This document shows positions 46,201 to 58,200 of a stretch of DNA of 64,000 bases, one piece after another. A program made the position numbers and the translations under genes. Numbering within the stretch: the first letter of the stretch is position 1; every line of letters begins with the position of its first letter. The stretch is from Bolinopsis microptera (lineage: Eukaryota > Ctenophora > Tentaculata > Lobata > Bolinopsidae): the NCBI RefSeq assembly GCF_026151205.1, contig NC_087079.1, positions 15,554,445 to 15,618,444 on the forward strand, given 5' to 3'. Below the pieces are notes generated by a model. It worked only from the letters and a program-made list of their open reading frames with translations, did not search any database and was not told where the DNA came from.

Positions 46201-49200
46201 GTACAATCTAAAATTTTACGAGTATCAATAATTAATTTGTCTCGTCCTGCGTGGGACATGGGGAGGTGACTTCAACAGTACTTCACCGGTATAAAGTCTG
46301 AGGTTGACAGTAGATTGAGTCAGTTCATCAAGGGTACTGGTACTTTAAACAGAGACGGCTATTTGACATTAACTCTTGGTTGTGACTTTCTTCCGATCGT
46401 TAATATTTTATTTTGTTCCAGATACTTCTTGGACTTTTCATGGGCGATCGTATCTGTGCAGTACCACTGCCCAGGGGTAGAGGAAGCAGGGGGGGGGGGG
46501 GGGGGGCATCGTCACCCCATAACATCTGGGTAAGGGGCCAATAAGGGCAAACTTTTTTATTTAGGTTTCTAAAAATTTTAAGAAAAATATTGGTCCAGTC
46601 GAGAATGACTTGGGCCCATAATTTTCAAAGTCAATATTTTTTTCAATGCTGTGGCGCGAAGCGCCAAACAAATTTAGAATTTTCCTACGCGGGGGCACCC
46701 CTGCCACTGCCTTAGAATTGAACAATATACTGCGACATTATATATCGGATAATTTTTTACAATAATAATCTAAATCTTTTCAAACAATACATAATTATAC
46801 AGAAATGAATGCTCCTATAAAACCCAGGTATAAAAGGAGAAAACCAATATAGCCCAAATATCCAGTAGCCCAATATATCAAACCCAAGTTATGTATTTAA
46901 GGACGCACCCGCAATAACATTGGCCCCTCGCAAAAAAATAATTAATCAATGAATCAAAACATATAATATTGCATTTATAAAAAATATAAAATTATGTTTT
47001 GAAGGATGGGTCACCAAAACACGAAAGTGTGCAATATTGAATACCGCACCCGCAATAACATTGCCCCTTACAAAAAACTAATTAATCAATGAATAAGAAC
47101 ATAAAATATTGTATTTATAGAAAATATAAAACTCTCAAGGTTCCTTCTCTGAGCTTCTGAGCTAATTTCCTGATTACGTGAACTTTGTCCGGCTCTGCTG
47201 TCCTTTTATTGAGCAGTTGGTCGACAACTTTCTTGTAGGCTATTCTGTCAGCAGCTGATCTATCCGGAGTAATGTAAACTGAACTAAACCCCTCTACATG
47301 TCTTAGTAGCTTAGTCTTGCTTAAGATGGTACGAGCTTGATCTGAGCTTGATAAATTAAGCTCAGATCAAGCTCGTACAAATTACGAAATATTAAATACG
47401 AAATACTAACCTTATTGCAAGCATTTCTGCAGAAATCGTCAAACAGTAAATAGCCAATGCAATCGGGTTTTTATGAACGAGCAATAACGATTTAATGCTA
47501 TAATATGCTCTTAACTTGCACCGCAAACAATATTATTCATTGGTTACAGTGCCTATACTTATAGCTGTATATATTCATTCCTTCCAGTAGTAATAGTATA
47601 TCTCCAGAATTCTTACAACTTCTCAAATCTCCAACTCTTGATACATTTAGTTAAACTGTACTTTGTAATTTGTTGTGCCAGCTCTTTATTAATATTATAT
47701 CGACTGAGTCTTTCTCCGGAATTTTGATTAAATTAGCTTAATTCTGTTAAACTGGCTGTCATACCAGTTCTTTAATTTTATTATTACTTTATCAATTGAG
47801 CTAGTATAGAGCTTGAGTGACATTTATTTAATATTAATATACCATTTATTTATTTTGGTATGTTTTTAATGTCGAAGCGTGTAATACGTACTCGAATTTC
47901 TCCATTATTATTCATTTATTTATACATTCCAGCTCTATGATAGCAGCAAATAACAAGACCCTCTTTGGAGACTGGGGTGTGGAGAGAACATCCCTTGTCA
48001 TTGCCTGGAGAAGTACAATCCTTGTCTTCTCCCTAGTCGGTAACATCACCATCATGTTCGCCATCACCAAATACCACGCTATAAAACTAGGACGAATCAC
48101 CACGTCTTTCATAGGACACCTAGCTGTCTCAGACCTTGGTTTGACTCTGTTTGGTATTCTGCCTTTACTCACATTCTCGCTTATCACAGCGAGTGGCAGT
48201 GACTATATAAACGGAGTGATCTGCGCGGCAGTGTGTTTTACTTGCACACTCTTTATATCTAGCAGTGTGCTGTTAGTCTGTATGCTGAATCTCTGCAAGC
48301 TCGCTACCATGCTCTTCCCCCTGAGAAGCAGAGGTTGGTCAGCCAGGTTAGCTCACATTTCAGCGGGGATATCCTGGGGCTGGAGCAGCTTATCTGCTGT
48401 TTACTACGTCGGGATTAACAGTGAGACAGTGTACTTCGACTATAGGATTGGAGGCTGTATGGTCAGGACAGTCTCTCCCAAACAAAAGTGGTTCAGAATA
48501 ACGAAACTGTTTGTGGGTATTGGACTGCCTGGAATTCTTGTCATTCTTACCACCCTCCGACTTCTCCACTTTGCTCAACGTCAAGCCAGGACACACATGA
48601 GGAACTCTCTCCAGTTTCAGAGTGCTGTAACAGCCATCTCCATCGCTTTCTCTTACTGTCTGTCATACCTCCCATTCTTTGCCTATCTAGCTATCACCTA
48701 CTTCATGGTTGACAACAAACAATTTGACATTATTCACAACGAGAAAGGATTGGGAGCAAGGACAATAATAGTTGAGTATGATAAATCTGGACGGCAAATA
48801 AACGGGTTCTTCTACAAAGACTTTTACCTGATGGCCTGTCTCTTTACATTCCTCAACAGTGGTATTAACTTCTTTATATACTTGGCGTCCATCACTAGCT
48901 TCAGACAGTTTGTCCAGCGTAAAGTGAGCCTGTTAGTTTGTGGGAGATCAGATGCAGTACCACTGTCTGCTAGGCAGAATCTACTGAGAAGAGATCTGGA
49001 GAAAGCTTTAAGTTTTAACGGCGTGTTGGGTCAGGACGTTGATGTGCATGACACAGGGGTTACTATTAGCAACGACACGTTCTCCAGATCAGGATGATGA
49101 ACTTGTGATTTATTTTTATTTTTATGTACACTGTACAGAGCTGGGGTTTGTGGATTCCATGATGTTTTTTATGTCTTTTTTGTCGTTCATTTTTGTTTGC

Positions 49201-52200
49201 TGTTATGTGCGTTGATTTTATTAATTGTGTTTTGTAAATATTCGATTTGATAAAATTCGATGTTCAAAGACGCTGTTGTTAGTTTGTTCATTCATTAGGA
49301 ATAGAAAGAGGAAATCTATTTTAATACTGAATCAAATCATACTATTTAGAAAATTTGCACGAGCATATCCAGGCTCTGGTGCATATTAATAAAGAATATT
49401 CGTCGGAAAATTGCTGACTATCAATGTCAGTGGAGGATTCTCAGACTTGCAATTCTTGATTATACAGTATTAAAAGGACCTGATCTTGACACGGGTTCGA
49501 CTCAACAAAAATAAGCTAAATACCAAGCTTGAGATGAGCTCGTTAAATGAGCTTATCATAGGAATTATATCATGAAAATATTTATAAAAATAACCTGAAA
49601 ATTAGCATGCTCGACTTGTTCAGCATCAGAGAACGCAGCGGACTCTGCTGAAGATCTCAGGTTAACGTGGATATATCTGAAATGTCCCTCTTTTCTCTCC
49701 AGACGAAATACCTGCCAACACATGGACTGTTATTAGAATAGTACACAGGCTGCAGCTTATATTTGCAGCTTACTCTTTCATGATTAATTACATGAAAAGT
49801 AACACTTAACTCTCTTATAGTAAGTGTTGTACAGCAGTGAGTCTAGTAAAAATATCGTGAAAACAGAAGAAAGTTTGAATGTTTTAATTTACCTCTGCAA
49901 CAATAGGTGACATCAAGAAGCTGTTGAGAATGTACGCCACTGTAAAATAACCGTAGATACAGACCGGACCCAGGTACCCCATGGCATGCCAGCACTTGTA
50001 CGTGTAGTAAATAGCAACTCCCGGGAAGACAACTATTTGTAATATTATTGACTGCAGTGTTTCAGTCAGTTTATCCACGTCCTGGAGGTGTTGTTGGGTA
50101 CTGATGTTTTGTATTTATGGAAGGAAATTCAATCATCAAAAGAGTTTGATTTGTACGGGAAGCTAGAGTTTCAAATATTGTTTAGTTGGCAGATTTGAAC
50201 GTATTTTGTTTCTTGGAATCGCAAGACTTGAGTGAATTTGTTAGATCGAGAATATTTAAGGGGGCCACACACCAAGTTACCAATATATTTACCATATAAT
50301 AAAGCTATAAAGGTAAAAGAGGCCAAATATGGCCATAAAATCTTGACCACAAAAATAAAAAGCTCAGAAACAAATTAAACCTGTGTAATTCTCATATCAG
50401 GGTTATCAATAGCACTGTTCAAACAGTTCAAGTCGTAGTAAATCTTGTTGCTAAAATACTTCATGTGCAGATCCTCATTAAGGTTCCACCTCCATTGTAT
50501 GTAAAGGGCTCCTGCTGCGTAACTTTTACCTGATTTTATCAGCACTATCGCCACTACCCACCAACACGCCCTGAAATTATTTATTGTCATGTTAGTTTAA
50601 TATATTGTTTATTAGTTTTAAAACGTTTCAATCTTTCGTTGTACTGCTTGGGTGTTGAGAAACTCAAGCAGCAGTGTGCAGGCAAACTGGAGGTACAATC
50701 TAGTATCTCTATTCAAGTAATTACCATTCCAGAGTCCATCTTATGTGGATTGAATGCGTTGTGAGCGGTACATGGTTATATACCTAAGGAACTGAGCCCA
50801 GGTAGAGTTGTGCTAACAGTGGAAGTGGTACAAGTAAAACATACAATGCACCTTTTCCTCTAGTTTACTGATCAATATCTGGAATAATTTCGTCAAAGGA
50901 TCGGGTATTTCCATCGGACGTAATCATATTATCCTAATTAGCATATTCCTTGTTCCACTTCTGTGATTTTAACACCTCTCTAGACAGATGTCGCATTATT
51001 CTCACGACCTCCTAACCATTACAAATTACAATTTGCTGCCGCAGAATTTTTTCTTTGCAATCTCAAGAGGGCATTATACGTACTTTATCTTCCGATTATA
51101 TAACGGCTAGGTATTATAACCTGCTTAAAACTTCATTTTAAGTTACTTCCTCACATGTGAGGTAATTTTCCAGACAATTCTTGACATTTTTGTTTAATAT
51201 TTATCGTATACTTTTTATTATTGTTTTAATAGTACCACTTCCATGATGACAACATCTCTACAAACAGATATTGCACCTTACTAAAAATCAATTCTCAGAG
51301 CAATTATAAAGGAGTGTTATACAGTTTTAAACTAATTAGAACACTACAAATCTATTACATTTATTGAGGAGTGAGGACGTTACAGAAGGAATTGATTTAA
51401 TATAGTTCGAGGAGTCCTAGCTCTCCTCACGTGCGTAAATCTTCCAGACAATTTTTGACATTTTTGTTCAATTATCCTGTGCTCAGAAGGATTGGATAGT
51501 GACGGAATTTCTTTTAATTTATCTCATAATTTTAATTATTGTTTTAATAGTACCACTTCCATGATGACAACATCCCTACAAACAGATGTTGCACCTTACT
51601 AAAAGACAATTCTCATAGCAATTGTAAAGGAGTGTTATACAATAGTATATATATTATATAGTTCACAATTTCTCACATTATCATATCCGAGGTTTTTGAA
51701 AATTCCGCCATACCGCCCGACCAGTTGCCGAATATCACTTGTTCTATGGTTCCTGGCCTTGTACAGACTAACAACTACTGGAAGTATCTTATCTACGTAG
51801 TACGTACTTCACAAAGTGAACGACCTTTCTTCGTGTGTGGTAAAACCTGCACCGTGGGATTTTGGAGGGGCATATTTAAGAAACTTGCCGATTTGCATTC
51901 CTTTGCAATTAACAGGCGTGGATTCAGTGATGAAGTCATTATATAGTCACAAAAATCATGGGTGCAAAGCATTCCTCCCTCGAAGAGGTGCAAAGAATAG
52001 GGTTCAAGTTACCACGCCTCATTTTCTGTCTAGGCGCCTAGAGCAGGATGATCCTTTTCAGGTTAGAAGGTTGATCTCCTGGAAGCTGTTATGAAAACCC
52101 TTCACAAATTATGGTCTATAAGAGGTAGTTTCTTAGCTTATGGTGAATATTCGCTTTTATAATGCAGAATCTAGTGGTTCGTTAATGAATTTCATGTAAG

Positions 52201-55200
52201 ATATGTCACGCTTCCAAATATACTGATATACACCAAAAACAACTCTCTGAACTTTCTTAACAGAAAACTGGAGAAGGTCGGAATGACCCTTTGAAATCTT
52301 GATATGTATACCGTTTCAGCTGAAACTATAGCAGCTAGAATAGCAGTTTAAAGTGTTTCAGCTGAAACTAGAACAGCTAGAATAGCAGTTTAAAGTGTTC
52401 CAGTTGAAACTAGAACAGCTAGAATAGCGGTTTAAAGTGTTCCAGCTGAAACTAGAACAGCTAGAATAGCGGTTTAAAGTGTTCCAGCTGAAACTAGAAC
52501 AGCTAGAATAGCGGTTTAAAGTGTTCCAGCTGAAACTAGAACAGCTAGAATAGCGGTTTAAAGTGTTCCAGCTGAAACTAGAACAGCTAGAATAGCGGTT
52601 TAAAGTGTTCCAGCTGAAACTAGAACAGCTAGAATAGCAGTTTAAAGTGTTCCAGCTGAAACTAGAACAGCTAGAATAGCGGTTTAAAGTGTTCCAGCTG
52701 AAACTAAAACAGCTAGAATAGCAGTTTAAAGTGTTCCAGCTGAAACTAGAACAGCTAGAATAGCAGTTTAAAGTGTTCCAGCTGAAACTAGAACAGCTAG
52801 AATAGCAGTTTAAAGTGTTCCAGCTGAAACTAGAACAGCTAGAATAGCAGTTTAAAGTGTTCCAGCTGAAACTAGAACAGCTAGAATAGCAGTTTAAAGT
52901 GTTCCAACTGAAACTAGAACAGCTAGAATAGCAGTTTAAAGTGTTTCAGCTGAAACTAGAACAGCTAGAATAGCGGTTTAAAGTGTTCCAGCTGAAACTA
53001 GAACAGCTAGAATAGCGGTTTAAAGTGTTCCAGCTGAAACTAGAACAGCTAGAATAGCAGTTTAAAGTGTTTCAGCTGAAACTAGAACAGCTAGAATAGC
53101 GGTTTAAAGTGTTCCAGCTGAAACTAGAACAGCTAGAATAGCGGTTTAAAGTGTTCCAGCTGAAACTATAGCAGCTAGAATAGCGGTTTAAAGTGTTCCA
53201 GCTGAAACTAGAACAGCTAGAATAGCGGTTTAAAGTGTTCCAGCTGAAACTAGAACAGCTAGAATAGCGGTTTAAAGTGTTCCAGCTGAAACTAGAACAG
53301 CTAGAATAGCAGTTTAAAGTGTTCCAGCTGAAACTAGAACAGCTAGAATAGCAGTTTAAAGTGTTCCAGCTGAAACTAGAACAGCTAGAATAGCAGTTTA
53401 AAGTGTTCCAGCTGAAACTAGAACAGCTAGAATAGCAGTTTAAAGTGTTCCAGCTGAAACTAGAACAGCTAGAATAGCGGTTTAAAGTGTTCCAGCTGAA
53501 ACTAGAACAGCTAGAATAGCGGTTTAAAGTGTTTCAGCTGAAACTAGAACAGCTAAAATAGCGGTTTAAAGTGTTCCAGCTGAAACTAGAACAGCTAGAA
53601 TAGCGGTTTAAAGTGTTCCAGCTGAAACTAGAACAGCTAGAATAGCAGTTTAAAGTGTTCCAGCTGAAACTAGAACAGCTAGAATAGCAGTTTAAAGTGT
53701 TTCAGCTGAAACTAGAACAACTAGAATAGCAGTTTAAAGTGTTCCAGTTGAAACTAGAACAGCTAGAATAGCGGTTTAAAGTGTTCCAGCTGAAACTAGA
53801 ACAGCTAGAATAGCGGTTTAAAGTGTTCCAGCTGAAACTAGAACAGCTAGAATAGCGGTTTAAAGTGTTCCAGCTGAAACTAGAACAGCTAGAATAGCGG
53901 TTTAAAGTGTTCCAGCTGAAACTAGAACAGCTAGAATAGCGGTTTAAGGCCAGAGGGGGGGGTAAGGGGTCAAAAAATTCTACCAAAATATTATTTTCTA
54001 AATCGATTTAATTTTTAATGACAAAAACATTGCCGCTATTCACATATTTGTAGCTGATTAACTTTATTTTATAATTGAGGTTAACCGATTTTCACAAAAT
54101 TGACTATACAATATTGAGGTTAATAAAATTGAGGTTAATATTTTATTACACGCCATAATTTTTTGTTATTTCGGTCAGCAAATGTAAACTCTAAATTTTA
54201 GGTTCATAATTGTCAGAAAAAGTAATATCCAAACGTGATTAAATGAGGTTAACCTCGTCTTTTAGATATAGCGAGAATAGATCAAATGATAGAGTTATTA
54301 TTTTCATCGTAAGTTTTCGGTATACACATTTCTAAATAGATGACGTGTTGATTGACTTTCTTTTATCTTGGGAAAATGAAAAAAATGAGGTTAACCAACA
54401 CATTTTGGTACCGTAGGGAATATACATACGGTTCTTACTTATGTAATGTACCACAATATCGAAGTGAGGTATCTATTGGTATCACAATGCCTACAACTAT
54501 AATCACGTGACAAAGGTGATTCGAACTGACCATATTTTAGTAGAAGATTTTACCCGTAAATGGCTAAAAAATGAGGTTAACCTCTCATTTTTTGAATACC
54601 TGACTAGTCAATTACATGTTAACCTCAAAAACTTAATCGTTATACTGTGCAAATGTTTTACTACATATATAATAACATTGATAAACCAATCCCAGTGTTA
54701 TATGGTCTAAAGCGAGGTTAACAACCAAATTTTAAGCAGTTAGTGTTTACAGGAAGTCTTGGTTAACCTCATTTTTTACAATACAAGGACATTAACTACT
54801 GAAAGTAGCTATAATCATTTAGGGGACGGCGAGGTCTGATCAAGCAAACGTTATTAAGTGTATAAAAAGTCCTAACTAACGAACTGTGAAACATTCCAGT
54901 GAATATTCAAAATTTTGAAAACACTAAATTGCATCTATCTTAAAACACATTTTTTGACCTTTCGATTCCTTAGTTGAGAAAACCGGCCACTCCCTGATCT
55001 TGAGGTTTGGTACAGTGGTTCCTTAGACAATTATCCTCATTTATTATGTGACCGATTTTTTTTATTTGACTCGGTTCTCGAATTATGAGGTTAACCAGCT
55101 AAATTTTCCGAATTTTTGACATGGTTAACCTCATAATTCAAGAACCGAGTCAAATAACAAAAATCGCTCACATAATAAATGAGGATAATTGTCTAAGGAA

Positions 55201-58200
55201 CCACTGTACCAAACCTCAAGATCAGGGATTGGCCGGTTTTCTAAACTAAGGAATCGAAAGGTCAAAAAAGTTACAGCCGTTTAAAGATCCAGTTCAACAT
55301 GTAATTACAGGTAAACCTCAAAATTTAGCACGCGATATCTCAGGAACGCAAGGTCAGATTTTGATCTGGTTTTTTTCTTCTTGTTCGTCTCCAGCAGCTA
55401 TTATCAAATATGTGAAAACTAGAAAAGTGCCATTTACCCCCCCCCCTCTGGCCTTAAAGTGTTCAAGCTGAAACTAGAACAGCTAGAATAGTGGTTTAAA
55501 GCGTTCCAGCTGAAACTAGAACAGCTAGAATAGCGGTTTAAAGTGTTCCAGCTGAAACTAGAACAGCTAGAATAGCGGTTTAAAGTGTTCCAGCTGAAAC
55601 TAGAACAGCTAGAATAGCGGTTTAAAGTGTTCCAGCTGAAACTAGAACAGCTAGAATAGCAGTTTAAAGTGTTCCAGCTGAAACTAGAACAGCTAGAATA
55701 GCGGTTTAAAGTGTTCCAGCTGAAACTAGAACAGCTAGAATAGCGGTTTAAAGTGTTCCAGCTGAAACTAGAACAGCTAGAATAGCGGTTTAAAGTGTTC
55801 CAGCTGAAACTAGAACAGCTAGAATAGCGGTTTAAAGTGTTCCAGCTGAAACTAGAACAGCTAGAATAGCGGTTTAAAGTGTTCCAGCTGAAACTAGAAC
55901 AACTAGAATAGCAGTTTAAAGTGTTCCAGCTGAAACTAGAACAGCTAGAATAGCGGTTTAAAGTGTTCCAGCTGAAACTAGAACAGCTAGAATAGCGGTT
56001 TAAAGTGTTCAAGCTGAAACTAGAACAGCTAGAATAGCGGTTTAAAGTGTTCAAGCTGAAACTAGAACAGCTAGAATAGCGGTTTAAAGTGTTCCAGCTG
56101 AAACTAGAACAGCTAGAATAGCGGTTTAAAGTGTTCCAGCTGAAACTAGAACAGCTAGAATAGCGGTTTAAAGTGTTCCAGCTGAAACTAGAACAGCTAG
56201 AATAGCAGTTTAAAGTGTTCCAGCTGAAACTAGAACAGCTAGAGTAGCAGTTTAAAGTGTTCCAGCTGAAACTAGAACAGCTAGAATAGCGGTTTAAAGT
56301 GTTTCAGCTGAAACTAGAACAGCTAGAATAGCGGTTTAAAGTGTTCCAGCTGAAACTAGAACAGCTAGAATAGCGGTTTAAAGTGTTCCAGCTGAAACTA
56401 GAACAGCTAGAATAGCGGTTTAAAGTGTTCCAGCTGAAACTAGAACAGCTAGAATAGCGGTTTAAAGTGTTCCAGCTGAAACTAGAACAGCTAGAATAGC
56501 GGTTTAAAGTGTTCCAGCTGAAACTAGAACAGCTAGAATAGCGGTATTGTTAAATCTTCCCAGAGATGTCAGATTCCTCATGCCTTTTAACAAATTAGAT
56601 TAGTCTGAATATTAGATAAGTCTGAATATTAAGTGTTCCTCGTTGTACCGCTCATTATCATGAATTCACCTCTGTGCGGATTGGTTCTGACGTTAAACCA
56701 GTAAGATTTGAGTAGTTTCATATGGTTAAACTTTAGTTTGCTGCAGGTATGGGCGCATTGGTTTGCTGCAGGTATGGGCGCATAGGTTAAACTGTTCTAG
56801 GTGGGAGCTGACAAATTTTATAATATCGTTTTAGACGATATAATTTCATTTAATAGTAGTTGTAATAGTATTAATATATAGTATTAATAGTAGTTGTAGT
56901 AGTATTAAAGTATTAATAGTGAAGTATAGGTAGTCTCCGTGCAAAGTGCAATCTGAAAGTGATCACAGGGTTTGCGGAGGACTATAAGGTCTTCATTTTC
57001 TTATATTTAATGATACATGACGATAACGATAACTTGTAAACCACAGATGTTTCCAGTATTGTTATGAAATATGAATCGGTACACTTACTGAATACTGAGC
57101 TTGGTGTCATTTGGTCATGAGGAAAACTGGGATTATAGATTATAAAAATTGTATATAAATAAATTTCCTTCGTAAAATTCATTCCTTTAAATTGAAATAC
57201 GACTAAAGAGTAATTTACATATATCACATAAGCATACAAAAGTATAGAAAAGTATAGAGAAGGAGAACATGAGGTAACATCACGTGTTTTAATCACGTGG
57301 AAGATCGAGCGAAGATAATAAGGGATTATCGATTGGAATTCTCGAGCTATTTAAATAGAAATTAAAAGAGTGGGTAGGAGTTGGCACGATTTAAACTGAA
57401 CAATTTGTTGACATCTTATTTCCCTCCAAGATATGATTGATGCGCTTTAAGATGTCTCAGATCATACTGAAATATATTGACTAGTAATTGTAGAGAGAGC
57501 CAATTCGAGGACTAGTGAGAATCGAAACGCAGGGAAATATCTCATTTTGGTAAATACTCGTCACTATTCTTATACACGGACATAACCGGCATTTATAGCG
57601 TTGTATATTTAGTATTATAATATATAAGGCGTTGTTGTATTTCTGGGTGGGAAGAAATTTCATATCTAATCGTTCTGAGAAAATCACAGTAGAATCATAA
57701 GTAGTTGACGGTATGAACGAAGTCATTCAAAATAGGAAGAAGTGAATTGAATTTCTAACAGCGATTAACCAATCAGATTTCAGTATTGACCACTCAATCC
57801 CAGGATAACGTGTCAAAACAAACATGATTCACACCTGCCCCCCCCCCCCCCCCCCACCACCTGCCCGCCTTATTTCCCGTACTTACACCCAGAGCTGATG
57901 GTAGAACCCGTCTATATCCCTGTTTTCTAGCACTAGATAAAACCCACTGGGGACTAGGCCCATGTAGTATATCGCTACCTGAGAATACAGCAGTGTTACT
58001 GGAGTGTTATACTGTGTGTGTGTTGAGTGGCATTCTTCAAGTTAACTCTGCATGTTAGATAGGACGTGTTGTTCATTATTGGTAGAATGAATCTTGAGCA
58101 GACAGTTCAAGTGTGACATTGTGAACATTGTCATAAAAACGTTACAAAACCATTAAAATAACCTTATAATATGCTGTTACAAAGTAAACAGTTTTATCAT

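Larger units (their letters stand above)
52313..56545 (+). repeat. 42-bp minisatellite, ~65 copies, split by a transposon
   Basis: The unit contains GTTTAAAGTGTTCCAGCTGA followed by AACTAGAACAGCTAGAATAG, with 42-bp periodicity. The first block is 52313-53943 and the second is 55458-56545. Variants are mostly AGCAGTT/AGCGGTT and TTTCAG/TTCCAG. Because 42 is a multiple of three, one minus-strand frame stays open as a 14-residue repeat (NTLNRYSSCSSFSW). I do not consider it a gene. Confidence 0.95.

Noticed and set aside
51725-52094. Overlapping frames on both strands suggesting a conserved exon
   Set aside because: No domain recognised; both strands open simultaneously, with no acceptor or donor arrangement.
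55434-56054. 206-codon minus-strand frame of a 14-residue repeat
   Set aside because: It exists only because the 42-bp satellite period is a multiple of three. No start context, splice signals or non-repeat domain.
52313-56545. CRISPR-like array of regularly spaced repeats
   Set aside because: The whole 42-bp unit repeats with no unique spacers; it is a eukaryotic minisatellite.
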